From: PUPG01 sp031323845
Lineage (GTDB): Bacteria; Bacteroidota; Bacteroidia; Bacteroidales; UBA7960
Assembly: GCA_031323845.1 (NCBI GenBank)
Contig: JAVIYP010000024.1
Coordinates: forward strand, 1 to 42,868
Length of the DNA stretch: 42,868 nucleotides
Direction: 5' to 3'
Shown: one piece after another, positions 1 through 9,544 of the stretch
Numbering within the stretch: position 1 is the stretch's first letter
Layout: each line of letters opens with the position of its first letter
The notes under the pieces: model-generated
What the model saw: only the letters and a program-made list of their open reading frames with translations
Told to the model about the DNA's origin: nothing
The model's database searches: none
Position numbers and translations under genes: made by a program

Positions 1-1620
1 GTTAAGCACAACGCCGCCGACATCCGATTTATGCACCGGGCCAACAACTTTCATTACCAGGGGATAGCCCAGTTCTTCGGCTGCCTTTACGGCCTCGCCG
101 GCCTTGTTCACGACCTTTTCCACCGCCCTGGGTATGCCGGCAGCATCAAGCAGTTCCTGTACCGCTTCCGGACCCAGGTAACCCTCTGCGGCAGCATCAA
201 TAACGCTGCGAATGCGCTTTTTGTCAACTTCGGGCAATGGAGGCCGGGCAGCGGCAGGTGCAGGGGTGTTATACACCCTTGACAAGGCCCTGGCCAGCGT
301 TACTTCATCCGGAAAATTGACCCTTCCTTTGGCGATAAAGGCTTCCACCTCCTCGCGGGCCGTCAGGATGCTCGGCAACACGGGGAATACCGGTTTTTTG
401 CAGGTGCGCATTTTTTCATGCAGCAGGTCGTACACTTCAAAAACCGGAAACAGCCCCGGAGTGCCGAAAATGACCACCATGGCATCAATATCATCAAAGC
501 GCTGATCAACAAAATCAATAATGATGCCCAGCTGTTCTGCCGTGCCGGTGGCCAGGAAATCAATGGGGTTTGCCACCGAAGACCCGGGATACAGGTGTGT
601 CAGCAGTTCTCCGGCGGCGGGATGATCGATAGGCGGGACTTCCAAACCGCCTTCAGAAAGCGCATCGGTCAGCATAACGGCGGGGCCGCCGGCATGTGTT
701 ATCACCGCGATCCGTTTTCCGGTAAGTGGCGGATACATAAACACCGAGGCCACCGAGATCAGCTCTTCCCTGCCATAACAGCGCACAATGCCTGCTTTGC
801 GGAACAGAGCGTTCACCGCCTCATCGGAACTGGCCAGGGCTCCGGTGTGCGAAGAAGCAGCCCTGCTGCCCGCCTCCGAAGCACCGGCTTTTACCGCGGC
901 TATCTTGCATCCCTTCCTGATGAGCGACGAGGCATGCGTTAACAGCATCTGAGGCTTGGAAATATCTTCAATATACAGCAACTTGATGCGCGAACTATGC
1001 TCCGGGTCAAAAGATTCGTCCCAATATTTTACGACCTCCTCAACGCCTACCTGTGCACTGTTGCCTACAGAAAAAACATTGGCAAAAGTCAAGCCTTTCG
1101 GGATCCCGGCCTCCATGATAAAACAGGCCGTAGCACCCGAACCGGAGGCAAAATCGCAGCCTTTAGGATCCAGCCGTGGTATCGGATAGGTAAAGACACT
1201 CTGGTGCGCCGGTGTCAGCACCCCCGTGCAGTTAGGTCCGATCAGCACCCCGCCGACGCTGTTTACAAGCTCAACCAGACGTTGTTCCATGACAGCCCCC
1301 TCAGGGCTCTCTTCACTGAAACCGGCTGATAACACAATAAAAGCACGGGTGCCTTTTTGTGTTGCAAGGACTTCAACAGCGTCTGCCACATAAACCGCAG
1401 CAATGGCAATAATGGCCAGATCTACCTGAGGCAGGTCTTCCACACTCTTAAAACACGCCACCCCCTGCACTTCCTTTTCTTTGGGGTTGGTGACATACAA
1501 CCGCCCTGCATACTTGCCGTCAAGCAGGTTCTTTAAAACTTTACCTCCCGGTTTCATTACATTGTTGGAGCCACCGACAACCACGATGCTGCCCGGATTC
1601 AATAAACTGTCATTAATCAT
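1..1620 (-). CDS. ADP-forming acyl-CoA synthetase (acetate-CoA ligase type), partial
   Basis: Reading frame is open from an ATG at 1618-1620 to the window edge, giving 540 residues of a family usually near 700; the C-terminus is missing. The N-terminus is a Rossmann CoA-binding domain (VVVGGSNN near residue 15). It is followed by the succinyl-CoA-ligase-like domains with the motif SSHTGAL, whose histidine (residue 258) matches the phosphohistidine of this family. A linker leads into the start of an ATP-grasp domain (GYPLVMKV... near residue 520). The family interconverts acyl-CoA, ADP and phosphate with acid, CoA and ATP, so it makes ATP from acetyl-CoA or branched-chain acyl-CoA, or activates acids. 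The fused alpha-beta layout is the single-chain form. Acyl specificity cannot be read. It is divergent from nth across a 188-base gap. A protein acetyltransferase (Pat) fusion is not visible but could lie outside the window. Confidence 0.88.
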   Translation of the reverse strand, partial: MINDSLLNPGSIVVVGGSNNVMKPGGKVLKNLLDGKYAGRLYVTNPKEKEVQGVACFKSVEDLPQVDLAIIAIAAVYVADAVEVLATQKGTRAFIVLSAGFSEESPEGAVMEQRLVELVNSVGGVLIGPNCTGVLTPAHQSVFTYPIPRLDPKGCDFASGSGATACFIMEAGIPKGLTFANVFSVGNSAQVGVEEVVKYWDESFDPEHSSRIKLLYIEDISKPQMLLTHASSLIRKGCKIAAVKAGASEAGSRAASSHTGALASSDEAVNALFRKAGIVRCYGREELISVASVFMYPPLTGKRIAVITHAGGPAVMLTDALSEGGLEVPPIDHPAAGELLTHLYPGSSVANPIDFLATGTAEQLGIIIDFVDQRFDDIDAMVVIFGTPGLFPVFEVYDLLHEKMRTCKKPVFPVLPSILTAREEVEAFIAKGRVNFPDEVTLARALSRVYNTPAPAAARPPLPEVDKKRIRSVIDAAAEGYLGPEAVQELLDAAGIPRAVEKVVNKAGEAVKAAEELGYPLVMKVVGPVHKSDVGGVVLN

Positions 1621-1808
1621 AACAATGGGTTCAGTGTAAAATACCAGATGCGTTAAATGGAGATGCGATCTTTTTGATGAAAAACGCACACATCAGAGTT
1701 TCCAATGAGATCTCATCCAAAACAAACGGCTAAAATAAGCAAAAAAAATATCTACTTTTATGTAATTTTTTATGGGAAGCTAAGCCTGCTAATAACTAAA
1801 ACCCATCC

Positions 1809-2465
1809 ATGAAGAAAAAAGAAAGATTTGATTTCGTACTCAATTATTTTTCTGTAAACCAGCCGGTTGCAGAAACGGAGTTACACTATAAAGATCCATA
1901 TCAGTTGCTTGTGGCCGTCATTTTATCGGCCCAGTGCACTGACAAGCGGGTAAATATGATCACGCCGGCTTTTTTCGAGCGCTTTCCTGAGGCCGAGTCG
2001 CTGGCGGAGGCTTCAACGGATGAGGTGTATGCACTCATTCGCAGTTGCTCCTATCCTAACAGCAAAAGCCGCAACCTGACAGGGATGGCAAAAATGCTGG
2101 TACGTGAATTCGGCGGGGTTGTTCCCGATGATACCAAAGAGCTGGTGAAGTTGCCCGGTGTAGGCCGGAAAACGGCCAACGTCATTGCATCTGTGGTGTA
2201 TCAAAAGCCGGCCCTGGCCGTTGACACCCATGTTTTCCGGGTGGCAGACAGAATAGGGCTGACGACGCGTGCAAAAACACCCCTGGAAACAGAAAAACAG
2301 TTGTTGAAATACATTCCCCGGCATTATGTGGCCATCGCCCATCATTGGCTTATCCTGCACGGCAGGTATATTTGCCAGGCGAGGAAACCCAAATGCGAAG
2401 CATGTCCTCTTACTCCGGCCTGCAGGTACTATCAGCGCAAACAAAAAACCCATCGCAACAGCTGA
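1809..2465 (+). CDS. nth: Endonuclease III (DNA glycosylase/AP lyase)
   Basis: 218 residues, close to the normal length of Nth. The enzyme excises oxidised pyrimidines and nicks the resulting abasic site in base-excision repair. The helix-hairpin-helix motif LPGVGRKTA spans residues 115-123, with the catalytic lysine at K121. The catalytic aspartate is D139 in AVDTHVFR. The C-terminal [4Fe-4S] loop has C189, C196, C199 and C205 with the family spacing C-x6-C-x2-C-x5-C. All key residues are therefore intact. The start at 1809 gives an N-terminus matching the family. A TACTTTTA sequence about 40 bases upstream resembles a -7 element but no good -33 box accompanies it. The gene is convergent with the peroxiredoxin gene, 60 bases apart. 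Confidence 0.96.
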   Translation: MKKKERFDFVLNYFSVNQPVAETELHYKDPYQLLVAVILSAQCTDKRVNMITPAFFERFPEAESLAEASTDEVYALIRSCSYPNSKSRNLTGMAKMLVREFGGVVPDDTKELVKLPGVGRKTANVIASVVYQKPALAVDTHVFRVADRIGLTTRAKTPLETEKQLLKYIPRHYVAIAHHWLILHGRYICQARKPKCEACPLTPACRYYQRKQKTHRNS

Positions 2466-2525
2466 TTATGCAGGCTGCAATGGGTGTTGTAAACGTTTGG
2501 CTCGCCGGGAAGGCCGATGGCCGTG

Positions 2526-2975
2526 TTAAACGATCTGGGCGGTGTGGTCTTTCGTATTCACCTTGGAGATCATGTCGGTGATCACTCCGTCTTCGCCAAT
2601 AACGAAGGTGGTGCGGTTGATGCCAAAGAATTCACGGCCCATAAACTTCTTCGGACCCCAAACATCGTAAGCCTTAAGGATTTCCTTTTCCGTATCGGCT
2701 ATCAGCGGGAAAGGCAGGTCGTATTTCTCTATGAATTTTTTATGCGATTTTTCGCTGTCGGCACTAACACCAACAACTGCATATCCCTTCTCAAGCAACA
2801 CCTTATAATTGTCGCGCAAGTTACAGGCCTGTGCCGTGCAACCCGGAGTGCTGTCTTTGGGATAAAAATAAAGGACAAGCTTTTTTCCCTTGAAATCATC
2901 AAGGGATATCACGTTACCGTTCTGGTCTTTCCCCGTAAAAAAGGGGGCCTTATCGCCGGTTTTAAGTTTTGACAT
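2526..2975 (-). CDS. bcp: Thioredoxin-dependent peroxiredoxin, Bcp/PrxQ type
   Basis: 149 residues of an AhpC/TSA-fold peroxiredoxin. It reduces hydroperoxides in the cytoplasm using thioredoxin. The motif STPGCTAQAC carries the peroxidatic cysteine C46 and, five residues on, the resolving cysteine C51, the arrangement of atypical 2-Cys Bcp/PrxQ enzymes. No signal peptide is present. The start at 2975 (MSKLKTGDKAP) is the expected N-terminus of the family. The gene lies 122 bases downstream of the last PUL gene on the same strand, but its function is unrelated and it is probably expressed separately. I did not find a clear TAnnTTTG box for it. Confidence 0.93.
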   Translation of the reverse strand: MSKLKTGDKAPFFTGKDQNGNVISLDDFKGKKLVLYFYPKDSTPGCTAQACNLRDNYKVLLEKGYAVVGVSADSEKSHKKFIEKYDLPFPLIADTEKEILKAYDVWGPKKFMGREFFGINRTTFVIGEDGVITDMISKVNTKDHTAQIV

Positions 2976-3097
2976 GGTTCTTAGGGTTTGGTTTATAATT
3001 TCTGTTTTCGGTAATTGTTCAACGCAGAACCGGCTCTTTTTGTTTGAATTGTTTTTTATTGGATACGCAACGTTAAATACCTTCGTTCAGGTGCATT

Positions 3098-4528
3098 TTA
3101 CAACACGCCGCGTCTTCTGATCAGTTCGTTTTTGATCTCATTGGCTCTTTTTTCTGTAAGGTCATACTTCCACATTACGAGGATGGCCAGACCGGCAGTA
3201 AAGGCAGGAATCAGAATATCGGCAATGCGAAGGCGTGTTAGTGTTTCTGCTGTCTGGGTTACTGCATTCTGATCGAAACCAACCAGTTTTAGCACCAATC
3301 CACCCAATACAAGGGCAAGCCCCTGACCCAGTTTAACCATCCACCAGTAGATTGCCCCAAACGTGCCTTCTTTTCTGGGCATCCCATTATTCAATTCATC
3401 CAGGTCGCAAACGTCTGCCGTCATGCTCATCATCAGTGTAAACAGACCGCCAATACCAAAAACCATCAGGGGTATTGGCATAAACATCATCCATGGGTTT
3501 TCCGGATTGAAGCCCCACCACTTCAGGGCATATCCAAGCATAGATATGGCTGTTGCAATGATAAAGGCATTTCTTTTTCCCCATCTGTTCGACATCATCG
3601 TAATTACCGGAATAATGAGGAAAGCGGTACACACGGCACTAACCGTTGAAAACCATGCCGGCCAGGTGGCTGCCGCTCCATAGTCCCCGCTAAACATGTA
3701 GAAGACAATTATAAAGTAACTGAATGATGCTACCATCTGGTATCCGTTAAACACCAGGAACGTAGCTCCGCATAATCTTACAAAAGGAATGTTTTTGAAG
3801 ATCAGCCCCATATTCCTTAACAGGCTTTTTAGGTTTTTTGCAATGTTTTTGATCGTCAAGTCATCTCTGTTTGACAGGTTTTTCTGGTCAACTTCCTTGC
3901 AGAACAGAGCAGGCAATACGCCTAATATCATGCAGATTGCTCCCACAATGATTGACAACCTGCGTACCCCAATAGCCTGCGAGTCAAACAGGTTCGGATT
4001 GGCAATCAATACCCAGAACCAGGGCACCACCATCCAGGCAATTTGCCCGATGGTTTGTGAAAAGCCCATTAATCGTGTACGCTCATTGTAATCAGGGGTC
4101 ATTTCATAGCCCAGCCCAATAAGTGGAGTTGAAAAAATGGTATTCCCCATTATGTAAACCAGGGAGAGGATCAGAAAATACCAGAAGTTATACGTCTGCG
4201 AATTTTCAGGATTTAATTGCCATAACACGGCAAAAAGGACGCCACTCAAGATGGCTCCTGCAAAAATATAAGGCCTTCTGCGGCCGAACCTGGATTTGGT
4301 ATTGTCTGTAATGTATCCCATAATGGGATCGGTGATGGCGTCGAAGAACCTTGGTATCCCTCCAAGCAATCCGGCGAGGAAGGGGTCCATCCCAAATGCC
4401 GTAAGCAAGAAGAACGCAAAAACACCAAGAGATCCGGGAAGTAAATTATTTACCAGGTTCCCTGCTCCGAAAGCTGCCTTTTGCCCGATTGGGATTCTGT
4501 CTTTTTGAGTAGTTAGGGATGATGACAT
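3098..4528 (-). CDS. MFS permease, glycoside-pentoside-hexuronide (GPH/MelB-like) type
   Basis: 476 residues with about twelve hydrophobic segments. The cytoplasmic loop motif KSRFGRRRPY (near residues 78-88) and the segment following TDPIMGYITD are typical of cation-symporting GPH carriers (MelB/XynB-like). These bring glycosides across the inner membrane with sodium or protons. It is the last gene of the beta-1,3-glucan locus, 35 bases after the GH17 stop and close to the phosphorylase gene, so its likely cargo is glucose, laminaribiose or short beta-1,3-gluco-oligosaccharides; this is inferred from context only. No transport residue was tested against a structure. A 122-base gap separates it from bcp, with no obvious intrinsic terminator. 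Confidence 0.85.
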   Translation of the reverse strand: MSSSLTTQKDRIPIGQKAAFGAGNLVNNLLPGSLGVFAFFLLTAFGMDPFLAGLLGGIPRFFDAITDPIMGYITDNTKSRFGRRRPYIFAGAILSGVLFAVLWQLNPENSQTYNFWYFLILSLVYIMGNTIFSTPLIGLGYEMTPDYNERTRLMGFSQTIGQIAWMVVPWFWVLIANPNLFDSQAIGVRRLSIIVGAICMILGVLPALFCKEVDQKNLSNRDDLTIKNIAKNLKSLLRNMGLIFKNIPFVRLCGATFLVFNGYQMVASFSYFIIVFYMFSGDYGAAATWPAWFSTVSAVCTAFLIIPVITMMSNRWGKRNAFIIATAISMLGYALKWWGFNPENPWMMFMPIPLMVFGIGGLFTLMMSMTADVCDLDELNNGMPRKEGTFGAIYWWMVKLGQGLALVLGGLVLKLVGFDQNAVTQTAETLTRLRIADILIPAFTAGLAILVMWKYDLTEKRANEIKNELIRRRGVL

Positions 4529-4563
4529 AACGGGGAAGTTTATGGTATCAAAGAAGTAATCAG

Positions 4564-5847
4564 TTATTGCCGCGATTGCTGTATCTCACTTTCTGAAGGC
4601 GGCACTTTCACGTCCTTCATCAGTGAATCCAGATTGCCATTATATGTTTTGGTGATGGGTTTTCCGTCGCGGGTCAGGCCATCAAAAACGCCCTTATCAA
4701 CCAAATCCCATAAAGCATATTTTGCTTGTGATTGCAGGTTAATTAAGCCGAAGTGGTTCTCTGAACCCAGGGGATTTGCGGCATCTTTCCACTGTTCGTC
4801 AAAAGCCTCAAAATAAAAACAGCTGATCCCTGCGGCATTTGTCCATTCCCTAACCAAGCGGTAATAAAGGCCTGCTTTATATTCGTCAGTGGCCCGGGCA
4901 CCTTCATTCCCATAGAACTCATTGGATATGGTTGCCCAGCCTGTTTCCCCAATGTGAACTGGTTTATCGACGCCCAGGCTATGCATATAATCCACCACAC
5001 TCTGGTACTGGGAAATGGCATAGTCTCTTGACCTGTACATGGCGGCATGTACCTTTTCAAGATCTGAAAGATGTTCTTCATATACCGGTACTCCCCAGAA
5101 ATCAGGATTGTAGTGGGTGTCATGCATGGGATAGGTGTGCATGGAGATGAAATCTACTGCTTTGATCAGTGCATTCAGGTCTTCTACATGGTATTCGGTT
5201 CCTCCCCCACCCCAGGATGCGAAATTGTCGGAACTTGTAATCCACAAATTTTCGGGCAATTCACCCTCCTGCTTCAGGCTTTGTAAATAATTCACCCAGT
5301 TCAGGATGATGCGTGGCTCAACGTAGTAATCCCACGCCCAATGTACCATAGCTTCGTTACCTACGGCAATAATCTTGACGATATCGGGATATTCGCGGGT
5401 GAGTTCAACGGCGCGGGCAATTTCCACCGCATTTCTTTCACTCTCCTGGTCGCGGATTCGATCAGGCAAGTCGGTCCATGCATTTTTGCAGTCAATCCAG
5501 GCGCCCAGCATCAGGTACATTTCAAATCCGCCGTCTTCCTTTTTAAGTAATCGAATGGACTCCAGCAAATTGGCCGCCTCATCGTAATGCACATTATAGG
5601 TCCTGAGTATTTTAACCCCCATCGCTGAAAGAATTTTCAAATCCTCCTTCAGTTGTGGAATGGTTGGCTGAACCTCACGGGTTATTTCCCGGTATCCGCC
5701 ATAGGATATTGCCAGATATTCCGGATTACCCAGAATATCGGCTGCCGTTTTGTGTGAAACTGTTTCTGACTTTTTCACCGGCTGTGCGCAAAACGTCATC
5801 ATGAAAAGACCTGTAAGGGTGAAGAAAACTAAAAGCGGGGTTTTCAT
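4564..5847 (-). CDS. GH17 beta-1,3-glucanase-like lipoprotein
   Basis: 427 residues from the chosen start at 5847; an in-frame ATG at 5895 would add 16 residues ahead of the signal peptide. The N-terminus is a lipoprotein signal (FMMTFCAQ, lipidated C20). The rest is one TIM barrel with ISYGGYRE near the N-terminus, the acid/base motif AVGNEAMV (E165) and the nucleophile motif HIGETGWAT (E301), both typical of glycoside hydrolase family 17. GH17 enzymes in bacterial laminarin loci cleave internal or terminal beta-1,3-glucosidic bonds of unbranched chains. It lies 52 bases downstream of the phosphorylase stop-to-gene side and 35 bases before the GPH permease, consistent with one transcript. 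Whether it faces the periplasm or the surface is not decided by the sequence. GH17 transglycosylase activity is an alternative. Confidence 0.84.
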   Translation of the reverse strand: MKTPLLVFFTLTGLFMMTFCAQPVKKSETVSHKTAADILGNPEYLAISYGGYREITREVQPTIPQLKEDLKILSAMGVKILRTYNVHYDEAANLLESIRLLKKEDGGFEMYLMLGAWIDCKNAWTDLPDRIRDQESERNAVEIARAVELTREYPDIVKIIAVGNEAMVHWAWDYYVEPRIILNWVNYLQSLKQEGELPENLWITSSDNFASWGGGGTEYHVEDLNALIKAVDFISMHTYPMHDTHYNPDFWGVPVYEEHLSDLEKVHAAMYRSRDYAISQYQSVVDYMHSLGVDKPVHIGETGWATISNEFYGNEGARATDEYKAGLYYRLVREWTNAAGISCFYFEAFDEQWKDAANPLGSENHFGLINLQSQAKYALWDLVDKGVFDGLTRDGKPITKTYNGNLDSLMKDVKVPPSESEIQQSRQ

Positions 5848-5947
5848 GGGTTTATATTTTGTTTCTGGTTGGTTTACGTTGGTTTTCAGGGACAAGGCCG
5901 CATTTATTCGAAATCAGGGTCATCGCCGGTGCACGGATATGCCCGGA

Positions 5948-8900
5948 TCACCGAGTTGGTTCATCTTCAAAACGTGTATCTCTTAAATGAACCAATATCT
6001 GTTCAATCCTGCCGGTGCGTTTAAACACCTGACGGCTTGTGTCACGGTCTAAGCTAAGTGTTTCAAATGTCATTACTGTGCCGTCAATCAGTTTCACTTC
6101 CAGTCCTTCTTTATCAGCAATCTTATAAATAACAGGGACCTGACAACAGGTAAAGCACAGCGAACCGGGTTCAAGCTGCAACAGGATTTGTTCTTTTCGC
6201 AAGGTGACTAATTCAACTGTATGTGCTTCATTTATAAATGCTTGTCTTCTCAGCAAGCGGGGGTTGAAATACAGCTGTCCTTCTTTAACAAACACTCCCA
6301 TTTCGCCAAAATGGACCAGGATATCTTCTTTTACCTGTCCAGTCATGCCGGGTTGCTGGGCACCTCTGTGCAGAGGCGTATGAGAATAAGGATCGGTTGG
6401 GAACGCACCATAAAGCATAGGAGATTTATGGACACCTATTCCGGCATCTATTTCGTAATAATGCTTTAGCATTTTCGCTGTAACCACGGGGTCGGCATCT
6501 CCTTCAATGGCTTTAAGGCAGCATTCCTGTACGGCCAGAAGCAATTTTGACACCATGTGCCAATAAATAGAACCGAGGCCTTCGTATGCGAAAAAGGTGC
6601 CTGACCTTCCGGTAAAGGCTTTATGGTTGAAAACCCTTTCGAAGATGCCGAGAACCAGTCTGCTTTCTTTTGCTGCGAGCTCTTTATATGCAGAGTGAGT
6701 CAGATTATTCAGGGCCTGATCAAGGTCTGCAGCATTCTTAAACTGACCATTGAAATGATAGTTTCCCAGGATATCCTGCTCTACGATGTCTTTATTTCCA
6801 TCAGCAACCAGTTTTTGAATTAATTCCGATGATTGCACCTCTTCTGAAGGAATGTTATTTTTTTCAAGAAAGCCGGGCAATTCTTTGTTGGGATATAAGA
6901 TGTAACTATACTGATCCTCTCTGAACAGGGCACTGCGTTTTAATGCATCCAGCACATCCAGAGCCTCTTCCGGACCCAGGTATCCTGAACTTAGCACAGC
7001 AGCCTGACCCTCCAGCATTTCACTCAGATGGGTATATGAAACTTGTGATTCAGTTATTGTTATCAGGTTGTATGCATGGTACAACTTGTCCTCTCTGCGG
7101 TTAGCCCGGATAGAATGCTCAATAAAATCAAGGCACACCGCAACAAACTGTTGCAAGCCGGCCAGGGATGTGCTTCTTTTTTTACCCCAGAAACCACTTT
7201 TATAGATCTGCTGCCGGTATTCTGATGCAGCTTTGCCCATGCGATCCATGATGATCTTCCTGTCAGCATCGTTGATACGTTTTGACAGCAGAGGCCTAAA
7301 TTCATGCAGCACCTCCCTCACATTATGATAGAACGCTATCAGCTCACTTGATATCTTGACGCTTTCAATTTCTGAATCCGCCAATATCCGTTGAAGGAAT
7401 TTCATGAACCGGTGCAAGTGGTATAGCGTAACCATAGAAGCGCCATTACCAACAAGCGCATTATTGGCATCATTCCATTCCGGTCGCTGAGTATTCAGCC
7501 ATATCCCGGCCTCAGGAATGAAGTTTGACACTTTGGCAAGCATCGTTGCCAGTATTTTTTCGAGGAAATTAACGTGATAAAGTTCATTGTTGCCGCTTGT
7601 AAGAAGGGCACCATCTGCTCCAAGCAACGAGCGTTTCATCCTGATGGCCTGATCCCACTGAACATCGAATTCAATGGTGTCTTTCGGGTTTTGCAGAATT
7701 TGATCATAGGATTTGATGATATAGGGAACAGCGGCATAAACGAACCAATCCTTGTCAAAATATTCTTGCAGCCTGCCTGGCTGATGTCTGTCAATAACCT
7801 CCAAAAACTTCAGCAGATAGATTATCTGGTGGTCTCCCCAGTAACCTATATAAGACCACGGATTGTCAGGTTCTATGGTTTCCCAGTCAAAACCGTCTTT
7901 GGTAACCCTGTAAGGGTTGTACCCGTCAAAGGTAGAAGCATTCAGAAACTTAAAAATCATCCCATCAATAAATTCGGGATAGGAACAGGCCAGCGCTTCC
8001 CAGTTCTGGAACAAATCCCGCCAGTTGCCTTCATAGTCAAGGATTTTTGAGCCATCGGCTTCACTTTCTGTGTTGATTGAAAAATAGTTCCAGGGCCGGG
8101 ATGGGTCACCGTGCCGCCGACTGAATTTAAGAGGCAGGTATTCAAAAGACAGTCTGATTAAATCGGCATCCTTGCTTTTTACCAGGTAATCTTTAAGGGC
8201 AGCCTGGCTAAACGTATGCTCAAGGCTGTCAATAAAATCCTGGTTTCCTGCCACGACTTCTTTATTGGCTTTTTCCAGATAACGGACAAAGTCTTTCTTT
8301 TCTATATGGTAATTATCGTCAAATGTACCCCCACGCATGATGTTAAACAGCGCATTGGAAAAGTGGCGGGTGTCGCAAAGCTTGTCGGCAGTAAACTGCA
8401 GACCATCAGCACCAGCAACGAGCTGAATCAAACTTCGTGTACCGGAGTCTATGTCTTCCTGAATTTTCTGTTCAATTTGCTGTTCCTGTTGTATAGCCTT
8501 TGAAAGGCTGATGATCTGCGATTGGCTCTGATTGACATTGGCAACAATCATCCATTTTTGATCAGTCCTGGCTGTAAGCACCATGTCAGAAGATACAAAA
8601 TAGGATCCCTTTTCACCTTTCACATCAAGCTCTGTTGTGATTTTTTGTTTCTGTCTGAAATTATTCAACTGCAGAGAGGATAGTAAATATTTCGGTTGAT
8701 TCAGGCCGGCTGACCACGCAATGTTTGCCTTAAGTGCTTCGCTGGGTTCAGGCCTGTCCACGATAATAGCGCTGAGGGCGTAGATACCCAATCCGGATGC
8801 CGGTTCCAGTTCACTTCTTTTATAGGCATCCACCAGGTTACTGGTTGATCTTTGCAAATCGCCGGGTACGCCATAGGGCATAATATTCTGAATGCCGTCC

Positions 8901-9424
8901 AACAGGGTAAGCTTGTAGTCGTTATTGGAGGCGTTGATCAGCGTGGCTTTCCTGATAAAACCAAAAAATTTTCCTGAATTCCACTGATACCTGAATGTCA
9001 AATCCAGATCATGGTTTACCTCTTCAAAAATGATTTTATTTCCATAGGTGTTCTTGTAGAGATTCCGGCTGATATTGAATGAATTACTGCATCTTTCCGA
9101 AAATGGTTCCCAGACCATGATATCTTTTCCTTTCATGATCTGAAAAATGGTTCTGCTGCCAGTAATGTCTGCAGATTCAGTGACCTTGTCCTCAGAATAG
9201 TAAGGGAATAATGCATATTCAGGATTTTTACGTCCCGCTGTAAGCCCTCCGTTGCTTGAAATAAACATCCAGTGGTTGGTGTCACTTACAATGCTCATAA
9301 AGAAAGGACGCATCGTATCGTGATGGCTGATTTTGAAGTAGCTTTCCTGTTCAAGATCAACGACTGTCATTTCAACCCTTTTCCCTGATGTGTCAATCGG
9401 GTAATCCTGTTGTGTCCGATTCAT
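5948..9424 (-). CDS. Large GH94/GH149-type phosphorylase, probable beta-1,3-glucan phosphorylase
   Basis: 1158 residues with no signal peptide, so cytoplasmic. The N-terminal 300 residues are beta-rich and begin with a segment containing SSNGGLTAGR (residues 56-65), as in the beta-sandwich of inverting disaccharide phosphorylases. The alpha/alpha-barrel part has YEGNWRDLFQNWEAL (464-478), IGYWGDHQ (526-533) and PEWNDANNALVGNG (648-661). D652 in the WNDA motif aligns by eye with the catalytic acid of GH94 enzymes. The length is well above GH94 cellobiose phosphorylases (about 800) and fits GH149 or GH161 beta-1,3-glucan phosphorylases. The location beside GH17, GH3, GH16 and GH158-like genes supports beta-1,3-gluco-oligosaccharides as substrate. 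The expected products are glucose 1-phosphate and a shortened chain. The choice between GH149 and GH161 is not certain without a search. Confidence 0.78.
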   Translation of the reverse strand: MNRTQQDYPIDTSGKRVEMTVVDLEQESYFKISHHDTMRPFFMSIVSDTNHWMFISSNGGLTAGRKNPEYALFPYYSEDKVTESADITGSRTIFQIMKGKDIMVWEPFSERCSNSFNISRNLYKNTYGNKIIFEEVNHDLDLTFRYQWNSGKFFGFIRKATLINASNNDYKLTLLDGIQNIMPYGVPGDLQRSTSNLVDAYKRSELEPASGLGIYALSAIIVDRPEPSEALKANIAWSAGLNQPKYLLSSLQLNNFRQKQKITTELDVKGEKGSYFVSSDMVLTARTDQKWMIVANVNQSQSQIISLSKAIQQEQQIEQKIQEDIDSGTRSLIQLVAGADGLQFTADKLCDTRHFSNALFNIMRGGTFDDNYHIEKKDFVRYLEKANKEVVAGNQDFIDSLEHTFSQAALKDYLVKSKDADLIRLSFEYLPLKFSRRHGDPSRPWNYFSINTESEADGSKILDYEGNWRDLFQNWEALACSYPEFIDGMIFKFLNASTFDGYNPYRVTKDGFDWETIEPDNPWSYIGYWGDHQIIYLLKFLEVIDRHQPGRLQEYFDKDWFVYAAVPYIIKSYDQILQNPKDTIEFDVQWDQAIRMKRSLLGADGALLTSGNNELYHVNFLEKILATMLAKVSNFIPEAGIWLNTQRPEWNDANNALVGNGASMVTLYHLHRFMKFLQRILADSEIESVKISSELIAFYHNVREVLHEFRPLLSKRINDADRKIIMDRMGKAASEYRQQIYKSGFWGKKRSTSLAGLQQFVAVCLDFIEHSIRANRREDKLYHAYNLITITESQVSYTHLSEMLEGQAAVLSSGYLGPEEALDVLDALKRSALFREDQYSYILYPNKELPGFLEKNNIPSEEVQSSELIQKLVADGNKDIVEQDILGNYHFNGQFKNAADLDQALNNLTHSAYKELAAKESRLVLGIFERVFNHKAFTGRSGTFFAYEGLGSIYWHMVSKLLLAVQECCLKAIEGDADPVVTAKMLKHYYEIDAGIGVHKSPMLYGAFPTDPYSHTPLHRGAQQPGMTGQVKEDILVHFGEMGVFVKEGQLYFNPRLLRRQAFINEAHTVELVTLRKEQILLQLEPGSLCFTCCQVPVIYKIADKEGLEVKLIDGTVMTFETLSLDRDTSRQVFKRTGRIEQILVHLRDTRFEDEPTR

Positions 9425-9544
9425 CTGTTTATTTAGGTTTAGCGTTTAACGTTCAGCTTCATGGCCAGGTTCTCAGTCCACCCGGTCATCCATCATCTGC
9501 CATCGGCTGCTTTTATTGCAATTTACAGATTCGGGCGTTTACGA

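Noticed and set aside
2513..2523. Short GGCC-GAT-GGCC palindrome between nth and bcp as a terminator
   Set aside because: The stem is only four base pairs and no T-run follows on either strand.
5948..9424. Assignment of the phosphorylase as GH94 cellobiose phosphorylase
   Set aside because: The protein is far longer than GH94 cellobiose phosphorylases and no other gene of the locus points to cellulose.
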